From Hyphodiscus hymeniophilus (lineage: Eukaryota; Ascomycota; Leotiomycetes; Helotiales; Hyphodiscaceae): a stretch of 64,000 nt of DNA. The notes under the pieces are model-generated. The model was not told the DNA's origin. It saw nothing but the letters and a program-made list of their open reading frames with translations, and searched no databases. The DNA lies in NCBI GenBank assembly GCA_016508695.1, contig VNKQ01000020.1:310001-374000 (forward strand). The letters run 5' to 3'. Position numbers and translations under genes: made by a program. Positions 11,450 to 22,438 of this stretch are shown piece after piece. Numbering within the stretch: position 1 is the stretch's first letter; every line of letters begins with the position of its first letter.

Positions 11450-14400
11450 CTATACCCCTCCGTTAGGTGCTTGCGCTTCGGCCTGTGCTGCAGCAGCAGC
11501 TTGGGCGGCGATAGAATCTGCTTGGTGAACGACTCCTTGGACGACACTCTGCTCGTCAGGATTGAGGTTTGTGGTGAGAGATTCGTATAATTGGGGCTGT
11601 TCTCCTTGGAGTTCTACTTTTATTAGCACGCTGTCTAACTTTCGAGAACCAAGCAAGGGTGACATACTCATGAGGGCATTCTTAAAAAGTTGGTAAGGTT
11701 CTATCTTATCTAATGGTGTTTCGAGCAGGCTTTCTTCACCGAGTTCGTCATCCGAATCGTCGTCATCTAGATTCTTGAATTTCTGAGCTTCTTCGTTTAG
11801 GAACTCGAGATAGGCGCTGCTTTCGTCTTTGGCGTCGTCTTCCCGTTCTAGCCCGTCCTCCTCGGCCCAGGTGTTGTCGTCTCCGGCCCAATCATCGTCT
11901 TCGTCATCATCATCGTATGCCGAGCCTTCAAGTGGAAAGTCGTCCTTCAGCGCCTCTTCACGATCTGAAAGTTTTGTTAATGGAGATATCGTTGAGCTTC
12001 AATCACGTAGCTTACTCTTTAGTGCCGCTGGTAGTGTTTGGAACAGTCGGACAATGCCCTTGGCTTAGGTCAGAATAGTTATGAGAATCTGAGAGAAAAG
12101 GCTGTGAATCATACCTGTAATAATCTAGGCCATCCCTGCTGAACGCTGAATGGCACCTCATTGGCGTTTAAGGTAAGTAGTGCGACGATTGCGGCAATAG
12201 ATAGTTTCTTGTCATGTACCCGAGTGAAACTGTCAATACTTGAAAACCACCAACTGAAGAACTTGTTCGTCCATTGCTTCGCCTCCAAAACTTGGAGCGT
12301 CAAGACCTGAGGGTCGTTAGGATAAAGACTGTCCTAGGAGCACAAAGGATACATACGGGGTTGTAGTAAATCGCGTTGATGACCATCTCCATTAGATGAA
12401 TCCGATATGACTTGACCTTGACTTGGTCGTTCGTTAGAACGCGCATCGCCATCTCAACCTACTTCAGGTTAGTAATCTTTCCTGACCATATTTATGAAAC
12501 TTACGAATGCGACAACGTGCTGGTCAATGCCTCCTCGAAGACTGAGCATCATGCCCTCGGCCAACTTGCAAGCACAGATTCGGTCAACGCCACCAACCTT
12601 CTCGTCCGCAAACATGTCATTTACCATACTGAACATGGCATTGAGATATTGTGGACTCTGGATGAGGTGTAAATTGCCATACTGAACAAAGTTGTCTAGC
12701 GCGGGAAGCATGTCCTCGAGATAGAGCTCTGCGCCGGCCTTGAAGGTTGCATGGATGAGCTCGAAGGCCTGCCACATTGTCGGTGAGATCGATTTGGCAG
12801 CAAAAGTGCAGCTGTCAATGATCTCGAAAACCTCGTTGTACAAATCTAGTAAGTTAGTAATAGTTATGGACGCCATTGGGCTTGACCTACCATAGAGCTT
12901 GTTCTTCAGAGTGACCTCAATGACAGGCATGAGAATTGACTCCATGTGCAATAAAACGTCGGGAGTGCTCTCCAAGGTCAAGATTAATGTACCAATGGTC
13001 TGGAGAACTCCCAAAGCTGTAATACTCTTATCGTCCAAATAGTCTCCATATTCGTCGCCGTCGTCACGCTTGTCATTCTTCTCTAAGAGTTCTCGGACAA
13101 TTCGTAAGTAGGTATCTCTTAGTTGCTCGCTCAATGCGACCGCAAAAGGTGTCAACTCAGCCGCAAATACTTCCACGAAATCTTCCATAACATTCGACAA
13201 CGCATCCACGTCGACCTCGTTCGCGAGCTTGAGCAACTGCTGCATGATTTGTGGAATATTTTGCTGCATGCTAGTGCGGATTATGTCGTGTCTGATGAGT
13301 GGTTGAAGAGCAAGAGCAGCCTCGACACGAACTGGAAGATCAGGATCGGCCATACACTCCAAGATGTTGCGGTATATGATAAGAAGATTGTTTGGGTCCT
13401 TGAAGTCGAGCTGCTCGAACTTCTCCACAGTATCGCAAGCACGGGCTCGCAGAAAACCTTGTGGACTGCGGAAATCCGGAAAAACGTATCGTACCAAGAA
13501 GTACTCGACTTGCTCGGCAATTGGGCTTCTCTTTCCAAGAATAACACTCGACAGTGTTCCAATCATTCGCAATGCACCCTCTTTTGCAATATGGTTCTTC
13601 TTGCCTTCCTCAGTCGTCTCGTACTCGTTTACAATCGTGTTGACAAATGTCAAGATGTTAAGAGTGAGTTTTCTTCGGACTTTGGTAAGTGTAACCAGGA
13701 AATTGGTTGCGGCAACGTCAGGAGCCGAGACTTCTTCGTAATAATTTAACTTGTGGTGGAGGTACTCTTCTGGATCCGTATCAAATTTCTCGACATCATC
13801 CTCATCGAGGCACATAACCGGGAAAAGAAAGTGGGTTACGAGGGTATCCAAATGAGGCTTCAGATGAACCCACATCTGCTTCGGTCGCACACATTCATCT
13901 AAAAAGACGAGAGTGTAGGATAAGCAAGGCCGACTAAGCCAAGTGGTCTTGGCGACCCATTTTTCGATTTGTTGCAGGTATCCTTTGAGGATCTCGGGAG
14001 CGAAATTCGCGGTAAAGTCCTTAGCGAATTCCTTGTAGTCGTCTCCGTTGCCTTTTTGAAGTGATTGGGGATTGCCATAGCTAGAGCAGTCAGCGAAAAG
14101 ATTCTGGAAAATGGAGCAGTGACGTACCGAACGAAAAGACGATTGAGGTTGAAGTATGCCCATTTCTTTGCCTTCCACCAGTGATTTGCCTCGCGCTCGG
14201 CCACATCTTCTGGCAGTGCACTGGCAGGAACATCCGTTGCAACTGTATGCAAAAACAACGAACACCATCCGATGACTGCCTGCTGCTCTCTGAGACAAGC
14301 TGCAAGGTCAAACTAATTTTATCAGCATTTCTGTAGTAGAGGAACGTGAATCTCCACTTACGAAGGTCGCGTGCTTGAAGGCCTTCAACACGAGGTGTAG

Positions 14401-15110
14401 CATCTCCCCGGCATCCTCACTTGTCTCATTCACTAGTCCTTGTCCGATTATTAAAAGCCGAGGGAAGGTCGCCTCGACGATCTTATCGAAATCGGCTCGA
14501 TTATCTCCTGACTTGAAGCGGTAGACTTTACAGATAGCTAGAAGGCATTGCAAACCCGCGAAGACTGACGAAACGTCATTCGCATTGAGGAGCTGAACGG
14601 TAATATTCACAAATGCGGGCCATTCGTCGGGGAAATCGTAGTGGAGAATCTTTTGAAGAACAGGGACAAGCTGTTGTCGGATTTGTGGTGGGGAGGATGC
14701 GAGGATGGGAAGAAGTCGCTCTCGAAATCTGCTCTTCTCATCTTCTGGTATGGGTTTGTTCTGTGTCTCTTCATTCGGTGACCATCCTCTCGTGACGCGA
14801 TTCTTGAGGTAAACAACAGCTGTGGTCGAGGTCAGTACTCGAGGGGGTAGTGGGGTAGAGAAAGGGACTTGGTCGTACTCGAGAGGCGGACTGCGGCCTC
14901 TTGCTCAGCTTGCAGGATATCTACAAGGGCATCGGTAAAGCCAGGATGCTCCTCAGCCTTCAAAGGTAGGATTAGCACATGGCTATGAGATGAGAATGAG
15001 AGTCTGGCGGGAAGGCTTACGGTCTTCAAGTCGAGTTCAGCTCTGCGTCTTGAGTCTGCATCAGCATCGAGGGTGGCCACGATGCGCCCACGTAGTACAG
15101 CAACATCCAT
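11450..15110 (-). CDS. importin-7/8 family karyopherin (Nmd5/Sxm1 type)
   Basis: Model: complement(11450..11616, 11668..11964, 12016..12058, 12115..12306, 12357..12458, 12505..12845, 12891..14080, 14128..14312, 14362..14819, 14879..14957, 15021..15110), 1047 aa in 11 exons. The length and HEAT-repeat architecture fit importin-beta-like receptors that carry cargo (ribosomal proteins, histones, TFIIS-type factors) into the nucleus. The N-terminal importin-beta domain reads AELDLKTAEEHPGFTDALVD, followed by VVYLKNRVTRGWSP and HYDFPDEWPAF. An acidic stretch near the C-terminus (YDDDDEDDDWAGDD) matches the Ran/cargo-regulating tail of Nmd5-type proteins. All eleven exons join in frame through canonical introns of 45-63 nt, including a 43-nt exon. 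Confidence 0.92.
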
Positions 15111-16120
15111 CTCTACACCTATGAATGCGCCGTTTGTGATGAGGTTGTAGTGAGAAGGGAGGCCAAAGGGGTCCAGGGCTGGTTCGAGATCTCTCAGGGT
15201 TGTATTAAGGTACTTGGTAAGTTTTGTGCTCGCTAATTTTTAGGCAGTATTTTTGACTGGGGGGGCGGTCAGAGACGGACCACACTGGCACCCCTTGCTT
15301 AGGGGTTGGGACTAACTTGGACAAAGGGAACTTGCATAATCGAAGAGTACCGAGATGCGCTTTCTGGTGAAACGTTGTGAGGCTTTTCGGGTAATCCAAA
15401 TGATTCCACACCGGATGTACAGGGAATTGGTTGTATAAAATATATGTGAGTAGTTGGGAGTCTTGAGACGGCATGGGGATACAGCATATTCACTGTGAGA
15501 TAATGCATGGAAGCTGGTGAAACTCCAAGCCTTGGTTCCAACGAACAGACATCTGGTGGTTCTTGCTTAACTCGAGGAGCTGGTATGAGTGTTCTTGTGA
15601 GATGCTCATTGAGGTGGACATATAGGTTAACGCGAATTATCCCAATTCCAGGAGGGTTGGTGATGTGCCTCGACCAAGTACTCCTTTTCGGCTGAAAAGA
15701 CTTTGCTACACTACCTACCGTTCACCTGAGCTGTTAGTTGACGTGGCAAGCAGTAGCTACCTACTTTTGCCTTACCTACCTACCTACGCTCGCTATGGTT
15801 TCAAACATATACTTTACCATCACGTGGAGTTTGTGATACTGTTCGGGGGGCTAGAAGCTCGACGGTTGTACCTTCCCAAAGAAGACTAGAAATGGTGCCC
15901 TGGATCCTTGAACGACTCTTACAGTACCCGGCCTAGGTAACTTTGCACATCAACGGGGCACTTGAAGTGGGATGGCATTGCCCCTCGAAGACCACCATTT
16001 TCTTGGCTGTTTACAGGTCTAAGTGCTTTCGTGTCTCCTTTAAGCAGTTCACTTTCTTCTCTTTACATCTACTGTCCCCCCGCTTTAGAATATCCTGCAA
16101 ACACTGCCAGACAAGGTAAT
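15111..16120. promoter_or_regulatory. shared divergent promoter region, importin / amine oxidase
   Basis: About 1 kb separates two divergent start codons. It contains a short CCTA repeat around 15,770-15,785 and a pyrimidine-rich stretch before the amine oxidase start. The frame upstream of 16121 stays open back to 15962 but has no family resemblance, so it is treated as 5' leader. Confidence 0.4.
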
Positions 16121-18535
16121 ATGGCTACCGAGCAAGTGACTACAGGTCAACTCACGCCAGATGGCTCGACTGCCACAGCCACGACTTCTATTCCCCATCC
16201 TCTCGATCAGCTCTCCGTCTTTGAATCTGATAGCGCTCGTGGGACTATTTTGAAAGCCAGAGGACTCAACGTCACCATTCAGTTCCGATCTATAGCCCTC
16301 GAGGAGCCGCCCAAAAGGGAGCTATGCCGTTTCCTGGATCTCGAACATGCTGGCAGTCTGACAGCACATACCCCGAGACCTGCACGCATAGCCAAGGTCC
16401 AATACGATGTTGTACGAGCAGATAAGCATATTGTATACATCGAGTCCTGGGTAGATGTTGTCGAGCGAAAGGAAGTTGAGAAAAGAGTGATCGATAAGGT
16501 ACACCAAGCTGCTTTGACAACGTAAGTCACTCCTCAGCCTTGGTGCGGATAATGACTAAAACCACTGGTACAGGAACGAGTTTCGGGAGTTCTCAGATGC
16601 CTGTTTCGAGTCACCAATTTATAAAGAGGCTCTTGCAGAATTTGACTTGCCTGACGGATTTGTGGTTTCTATCGACCCTGTCAGCTTCCCCACCACGATC
16701 CGTTGCGATTACCACTGATTCATTTCTACCTAGTGGCCCTATGGAGGTCCAGATGCAGACGAAATTGCCCCACGTTATACGCAAGGACTTTGCTTTGCCA
16801 GAGACACTCGATCCGGAAACGAAGACTCGAATCACTACGGATACCCGTTGCCTATTATTCCAGTGCTGGACACATATACAAAGAAGATCGTTCGAGTAGA
16901 CCGGTTAGCCACTGGTGGAAAAGAAGACGGGCTGGACTATGGAACCCACACAAAAGATATCCTCAGCCACTGCAAACCTGCGGAATACGTCCCCGAGCTT
17001 CTCTCCCAACCACTTCGCACAGATGTCAAGCCATTAAACGTCATCCAACCCGAAGGGCCTTCGTTCCAGGTCAACGGTAATTTGATTGAGTGGCAAAAGT
17101 GGAGATTCAGACTGGGATTTAATCCACGCGAAGGTGCTACACTTCATGATGTTCGATATGATGGGCGAAGTGTGCTGTACCGACTTAGTTTGAGTGAAAT
17201 GACCGTTCCGTACGGAGATCCTCGTCCACCATTCCATCGCAAGCAAGCATTCGACTTCGGCGATGCAGGTGCTGGGAGAGCGGCCAACAACCTTTCACTT
17301 GGTTGTGATTGTCTCGGCGTAATCAAGTACTTCGACGCTGTTCTGAGCGAGCCCGATGGAAAAGCTAGTGTGAGCAAGAATGTCGTTTGTCTACACGAAC
17401 AAGACAACGGAATTGGATGGAAGCATACTAATTACAGGACCCAACGAGCAGTCGTTTCTCGTTCTCGAGAGCTTGTAGTCCAATTCATCATCACCCTTGC
17501 AAATTACGAGTATATATTTGCGTACAAATTGGACCAAGCTGGTGGAATCACCGTGGAGACTAGGGCTACAGGTATTGTTTCGGTAGTGAATATTGACCCC
17601 GGAAAAACAAGCCCCTGGGGCAATGTTGTTTCAGAGGGTGCTATGGCTCAGAATCACCAGCATCTTTTCTGCATCAGAATCGACCCTGCAATTGACGGTC
17701 ATGCCAATACGATTGTGGCAGAAGAATCGCTACCCATGCCAATGTCACGAGAGTTTAACCCGTTCGGCAACGGATACGAGGTAGGCGTGTTCCAAATTCT
17801 TTTTCGTTTGAAATATTGTGAGCTGATAACTACAGGTCCGACAAACGCCCATTTTGAAGTCCAAGTATTTCGACGCATCGCCCATGACCAACCTAACTGT
17901 CAAGATGACAAATCCGTCCAAGCTGAATCCAGTCTCTGGCAAGCCAGTATCCTATAAATTCATTCCATCACCCTCTCAGCTTATGCTTGCCCACCCTGAC
18001 AGTATCATGGCAAAACGAGCACAATTTGCTCAGCATCACGTATGGGTCACGCGGTACAAAGACCGTGAGCTCTGGGCTGGTGGAGAGTTCACCAATCAAA
18101 GCCAAAAGGAAGTTGATGGTGTTGCGGATGCTGTGGCGAGGAACGAAAATGTCGACAACGACGATGTTGTGGTATGGAATACCTTTGGTCTTACCGTGAG
18201 CCACCCTCCTCCTACCTTGTTTCACTGCTTTACTGATACCACGCACAGCATAATCCAAGAGTGGAAGACTGGCCTGTCATGTAAGTTTTTCACCTTTCCA
18301 AGTCTCTGAAGATGATGCTGACGTTGTTAGGCCTGTTGAGATCCACCAAATCCATTTGCGCCCCGCAGACTTCTTCTCCGCAAACCCAGCTATTGACGTT
18401 CTTGGGACTAAGAATGAAGCCTCCATCCTCTCACCTGGCGAGGAGCAATGCTGTGCAAGTGGGGATGTTCAACAGAATCCCACGTCTCATATGCAGGGTA
18501 CCGGACCCGATCTTGACCCGAGAAGCAAGCTATAA
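16121..18535 (+). CDS. peroxisomal copper amine oxidase
   Basis: Model: join(16121..16521, 16574..16679, 16734..17780, 17836..18195, 18249..18280, 18331..18535), 716 aa. It oxidises primary amines to aldehyde, ammonia and hydrogen peroxide using copper and a self-made topaquinone cofactor. The cofactor motif is TLANYEYIF, with the modified tyrosine near residue 427. The catalytic Asp lies in KYFDAVLSEPDG (near 370). Copper ligands are the HQH pair (about 477 and 479) and the His that opens exon 5 in HNPRVEDWP (about 639). These spacings match yeast methylamine oxidase. The protein ends in Ser-Lys-Leu, a textbook PTS1 signal. This indicates peroxisomal import, as expected for use of amines as a nitrogen source and containment of peroxide. 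Confidence 0.95.
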
Positions 18536-19256
18536 ATCTTTTCCAAACCATGCATGGATAAGTATCCGAGCATGCATAACTCTGGTGGCTGAGAAAACTA
18601 CAAAGATATACATGCGGTAGTTACGTATATTGGTGAAAGACGAGACCTACGAAATGCGAAGCTTTTATCTGAATTCCCTCATGACTCTCATGATATGCAG
18701 CTGTTAAGTCTCTCTTCGGACCAACTCAAGCCCTGAAATTTACTCCATGGGCCATTTCTCAACTTGTGCTCCGTAAATCGGCAGCCACACGGAGTATCTC
18801 GTCTTTTCCCCACCGTTTGTGGCATCTCTTGTCCTCAACATACGGCTATTTGCATTAGGCATAATAAGCGGGTTCAGCCGTTAATCAGAGGCTCGCCAAT
18901 ACGAAGTGGTGTTACGCGAATTTCAACTTCTAAGATCATTTGGCTAATGGTAAACTTTTCTGTGTGGGAGACGCACTTTCGTATTGGAACGCCATGTACG
19001 ACGCATAGAGTTTGGAGCGGTGTTTCTCCAGGCAGTGAGCTGACCATGTGGTTGGAATGAGTAAGATGCAAGGACCGCCGGCAATCATTCCGAAGAAAGT
19101 TCACTTAGAGTTTCCCCGCAAATATTGCACAATGGGATAGTCCCGAAGTAGGGCTGATTGTGAGAGACCGTATATCTATTCTTCACCCCCTCGTCTTCTG
19201 GTGCCCATCTCTCCACAGCAACGCTTTGGTCCTTCGCGCACATCCACCTCCTCAAA
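18536..19256. other. intergenic
   Basis: No gene was recognised. It holds the 3' flank of the amine oxidase and the promoter of the next gene. A CT-rich stretch precedes the start at 19257. Confidence 0.4.
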
Positions 19257-20119
19257 ATGCCTTCTCCACGTATCTCCTTATTCTTCTTTTTCAGGTACTA
19301 CACCATCTTGGATCTTAAACACCGTAAAAAGCATACTGACAAAAAAAGCGTCCTCGTCTCCTGCGTGGCCGCAACCACCATTTCCTGCCCCACAGTCTCA
19401 ATCACCACCCACAAACCATCGTGCCCCTTACCCACACCCTCTCTCTGCCCCCAGCCAGAATGCATCCTCCTCTCCCTCCTCTCCGTACCCTGTGGATGCC
19501 CGACCGCCGTCCCAACGTACACAGCCTACACAGCCTGTCCGCTCGTGTGTCAAGGTCGCTGCGGAACGGCTTATGAAACAAACATAGCGCCCTGCCCTAC
19601 GACTTCGAAGAGCGTGATTCATCCGACGACTACGCCTACGCTGACTACCGTCTCTACTTCTACGGTCTCGAAGTCGTGCGTGACGATTACGCAGACGACG
19701 GGGGAGGCTTGTCCGCCTTTCACGGCTACGGGATGCACGACTGAAAACTGTAGTGTGTTTTGCTTCCTTTTCTTACCTTTATTTTCTCTTATTCCGCGAT
19801 CGCATCCCTCCTCGCTCTCTCGACTTTCCTCTCTCATTCACCGTAATGTTCTCCTTCTCGTCTCTATTCCCTGGGACTTGTCCTCGTGATAATGCACTAC
19901 AAGACCCGAGCTGATGAACATCCGACAGTCGAGCTGAAAACAGTCACGCAACCGTGCGGCTGCGCAAGCGTTTCTACCAAGACGGCGTGTGCGACTGCTT
20001 GTCCGCCCCTCGCTTGTGCTACGTCTGTTGATGTGTTGTATTTGCCGTGTCCTTTTTCGACTTCTTCCCCGATTGCGGCGCCGAGGCCGGTTAGTGTTGT
20101 GGATGCGAAGGCCATGTGA
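19257..20119 (+). CDS. secreted cysteine-rich protein, unknown function
   Basis: Model: join(19257..19294, 19349..19752, 19929..20119), 210 aa. The first intron sits inside the signal peptide. Spliced, the N-terminus is MPSPRISLFFFFSVLVSCVA, a clear secretion signal. The mature part is rich in Cys, Pro and Thr, with blocks such as CPLPTPSLCPQPEC, VPCGCPTAVPTY, CPLVCQGRCG and TVTQPCGCAS. A Thr/Ser-rich linker suits O-glycosylation. I do not recognise a named domain. No transmembrane or GPI signal is seen at the C-terminus. The second intron (176 nt) has a GTGTGT donor and a GCTGAT branch site. It could be a wall-associated protein or an effector-like secreted protein; both are guesses. Confidence 0.7.
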
Positions 20120-20339
20120 GCATTTTTAATGCGGAGTGAGGTGTGAGGAATAGCAAGGTGGGAGTGTAAGGTGGGAGTGTGAGTGTGTCTTCTCTGTTAT
20201 GTGATATGGAAGTAAAGCGAGGCATGGGATTGCACGATGGATTTGAAAAGGAATATGCCAAATGGAATGGACGTCTTTGATCTTGCACAATGGTATTGTC
20301 ATCAATCTTGCTATCTACCTTCGTGGCACTTGCAGCAAA

Positions 20340-21346
20340 TCACTCTTCCTGTTCCTCTTCAGACAGCTCCTCCCCTGCCTCAATAGCAGCCTCTCGCCGC
20401 TTTCTCGCCTGCTCCCTCTTCCTCTCCAGTAACTTCTTCAATCCCTTCGCAACATTGAACACGCCGCCGGTACCACTCCCACAAGCTGCGCAAGAGGGAT
20501 CTTTCCTATACCTCTTCAACGCACACGCCTCACAAAAGTAATGCCCACATCTTGTTACAATTGGCTCCTTATACCCCTCTTTGCAAATGACGCACGCGAA
20601 GGGTATATTCTCCAACCTCTCATCATCCTCTTCCTCCTCCACTACACCCTTCCTATCCGCGCTCGCGAACTTCGTCCCAGCCACCTTCTTGCCTTTCGTG
20701 ACGTTCTCCCATTCCTTATCCAGCTGCCAGCCTTGCTTGTAATCCTCTCTTGCGTGGAGGAACTTGCAGTTATCTCCAAACCCGCAGAAGCCGGTCTGCT
20801 TGTAGTCCTTACACACGTCCGGGGCGAAGTCCGTCGTCGTCACGGTGCGGATGTTCGTCGGCGCCTTGACCGGGCCCACGCTCCGATTCGGCGCATCGGG
20901 ATTCTTCTGGATGAACTTCGTCGAATTCGCCAGCCCCTTGTACGTCCCATCTCCAGCCTCACCCGACACAGCAACGTTCCTCGTGGAGCCGAGCAGATTC
21001 TTGCTGCTCAAGGCCCCGCTGGCGGACTCGTCGTACCAGTTTGAGGCTCTGGTGGCGTCGTTGGAGGATTTGATCGTACTGGAGCGGGACGCTGAATAGA
21101 TTGTTGCGGAGAGGTCGTTCGTACCATTCGCGGTTGTGGAAGACGAGGCAGTGATGGCGCCGGTGTTCTTCTTCCGTCGTTTGATGCGTGCCCCAGACTC
21201 GTCTTCGGATGAGGAGTAGGAGTCTGAGTCTGAGGCAGGCGGGGAGTGGCGGCGCGTTTGCGGATGTTGGATTTTCCGGTGCGTTTCTTAAAGAGGGGAG
21301 CTGCTGTAGGCGTCTCGGTGGCGATTTGGGGTGTTGTTGAGTCCAT
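20340..21346 (-). CDS. CWC24: splicing factor Cwc24/RNF113, with a one-base frameshift
   Basis: A CCCH zinc finger (DVCKDYKQTGFCGFGDNCKF) is followed by a C3HC4 RING finger (FACVICKEGYKEPIVTRCGH). This is the layout of Cwc24/RNF113, which joins the spliceosome before the first catalytic step. The N-terminus from the ATG at 21346 is also conserved (APLFKKRTGKSNIRKRAATP). However, it lies one frame away from the rest, which resumes at SPPASDSDSYSSSEDESG. One extra C in the four-C run at 21241-21244 would restore a 335-aa protein. No intron between the two halves can do so, because no GT donor lies there. It is probably a sequencing or assembly slip, since this factor is normally essential. Confidence 0.85.
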
Positions 21347-22438
21347 TGTTGTGTTGGTGTGGGAGAGATTGGAATGGGAACAAAATGTAGGGACGGTGTT
21401 GTAGCCTGCTTGAAGAGGCTGAGGTTTGGGAAGGCAGGTAGGGAAGGCTAACAAATTCCTACTTGCTGCCTCGCGTATATGTCTGGATTCAGGCCGAAAC
21501 CCATAGAATCGCTCTGCGCTTGCTTCGTAACAGGGATGATTTCTGTGTAGATTGAATCTGTCATTTCCATCTTGCTAGATGCATCCGTACTATTAGCAAC
21601 TTATCAATCCTTCTTGCTATCAAGAATATCCGAATGTGCTCCTATAGCTTCATGTCTTTACTCAGATTGACGAAATGGATATGCGGACACCTGGTGCGGC
21701 CGAAGTTGATATCACGTGCAATCATTTTCCAACACGTGGACCACCCTTGACATGTTTCTGGGCCTTCTTTCCGCCAAATTACCGACGTCAATGCAAGAGA
21801 TATCTGTGGGCGAAACATCTCTTGTTGTTTATTGATCTCACATAGGAATCCCCATCCAACCAAATTCCCTGAGGGTCCAAAACCCGAAATAAAACAAATG
21901 CTAGCCTTTTTTGTGATCCTCCACTAAGATCTTCGCATTCTGCAATACTCCTTGAGCAAGCGAGGTACACAATGTTTTTGGTCCCACGCTAGTTTCTCGC
22001 AACCTGATCGACATCGCTACTCCGCTCTGCAACAATTGACTCCCTCCCCTTACCGGCGACGTCAACAATACCTCTCTGTTGATCGCCCAATACACGCTGC
22101 ACCTGGTGAACCCCAGGAGAAGGGTTCCTGGGAGACAAATTGTCCTGTTACGCGTTGATCTGGCCCCGGACGCGCCCCCCATATATTGGCACCAATCAAC
22201 AGCAGGATACAGCACCATTCCACAACAAAGTGTGCCACCATCACACTGGGTCGCACTATTTACATCTCATCGTCTGCCAAAAAATACCATCCTTACGCGA
22301 CCATCGCTCAGAATACGCCCCACGTTGGAAGCTGGTCAGATACTCGGAGGAAGTGGTATTGGAGCTGGTTGAACGGTTCACTTCGGAGTCAGAAGTTGGT
22401 CTGCAACGGAAAGCTGCGCCTGCGGCTACATTCCAAAG
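21347..22438. promoter_or_regulatory. divergent promoter region, Cwc24 / ApsA
   Basis: About 1.1 kb lies between two divergent starts. CACGTG-type E-box hexamers are near 21,734. Short frames around 21,950-22,500 on both strands lack family resemblance. Confidence 0.35.

Noticed and set aside
13123..13749. 208-codon open frame on the + strand
   Set aside because: It is antisense to the HEAT-repeat region of the importin; no domain content.
15962..16120. N-terminal extension of the amine oxidase by 53 codons
   Set aside because: It is in frame but unlike family members; the ATG at 16121 gives the usual start and length.
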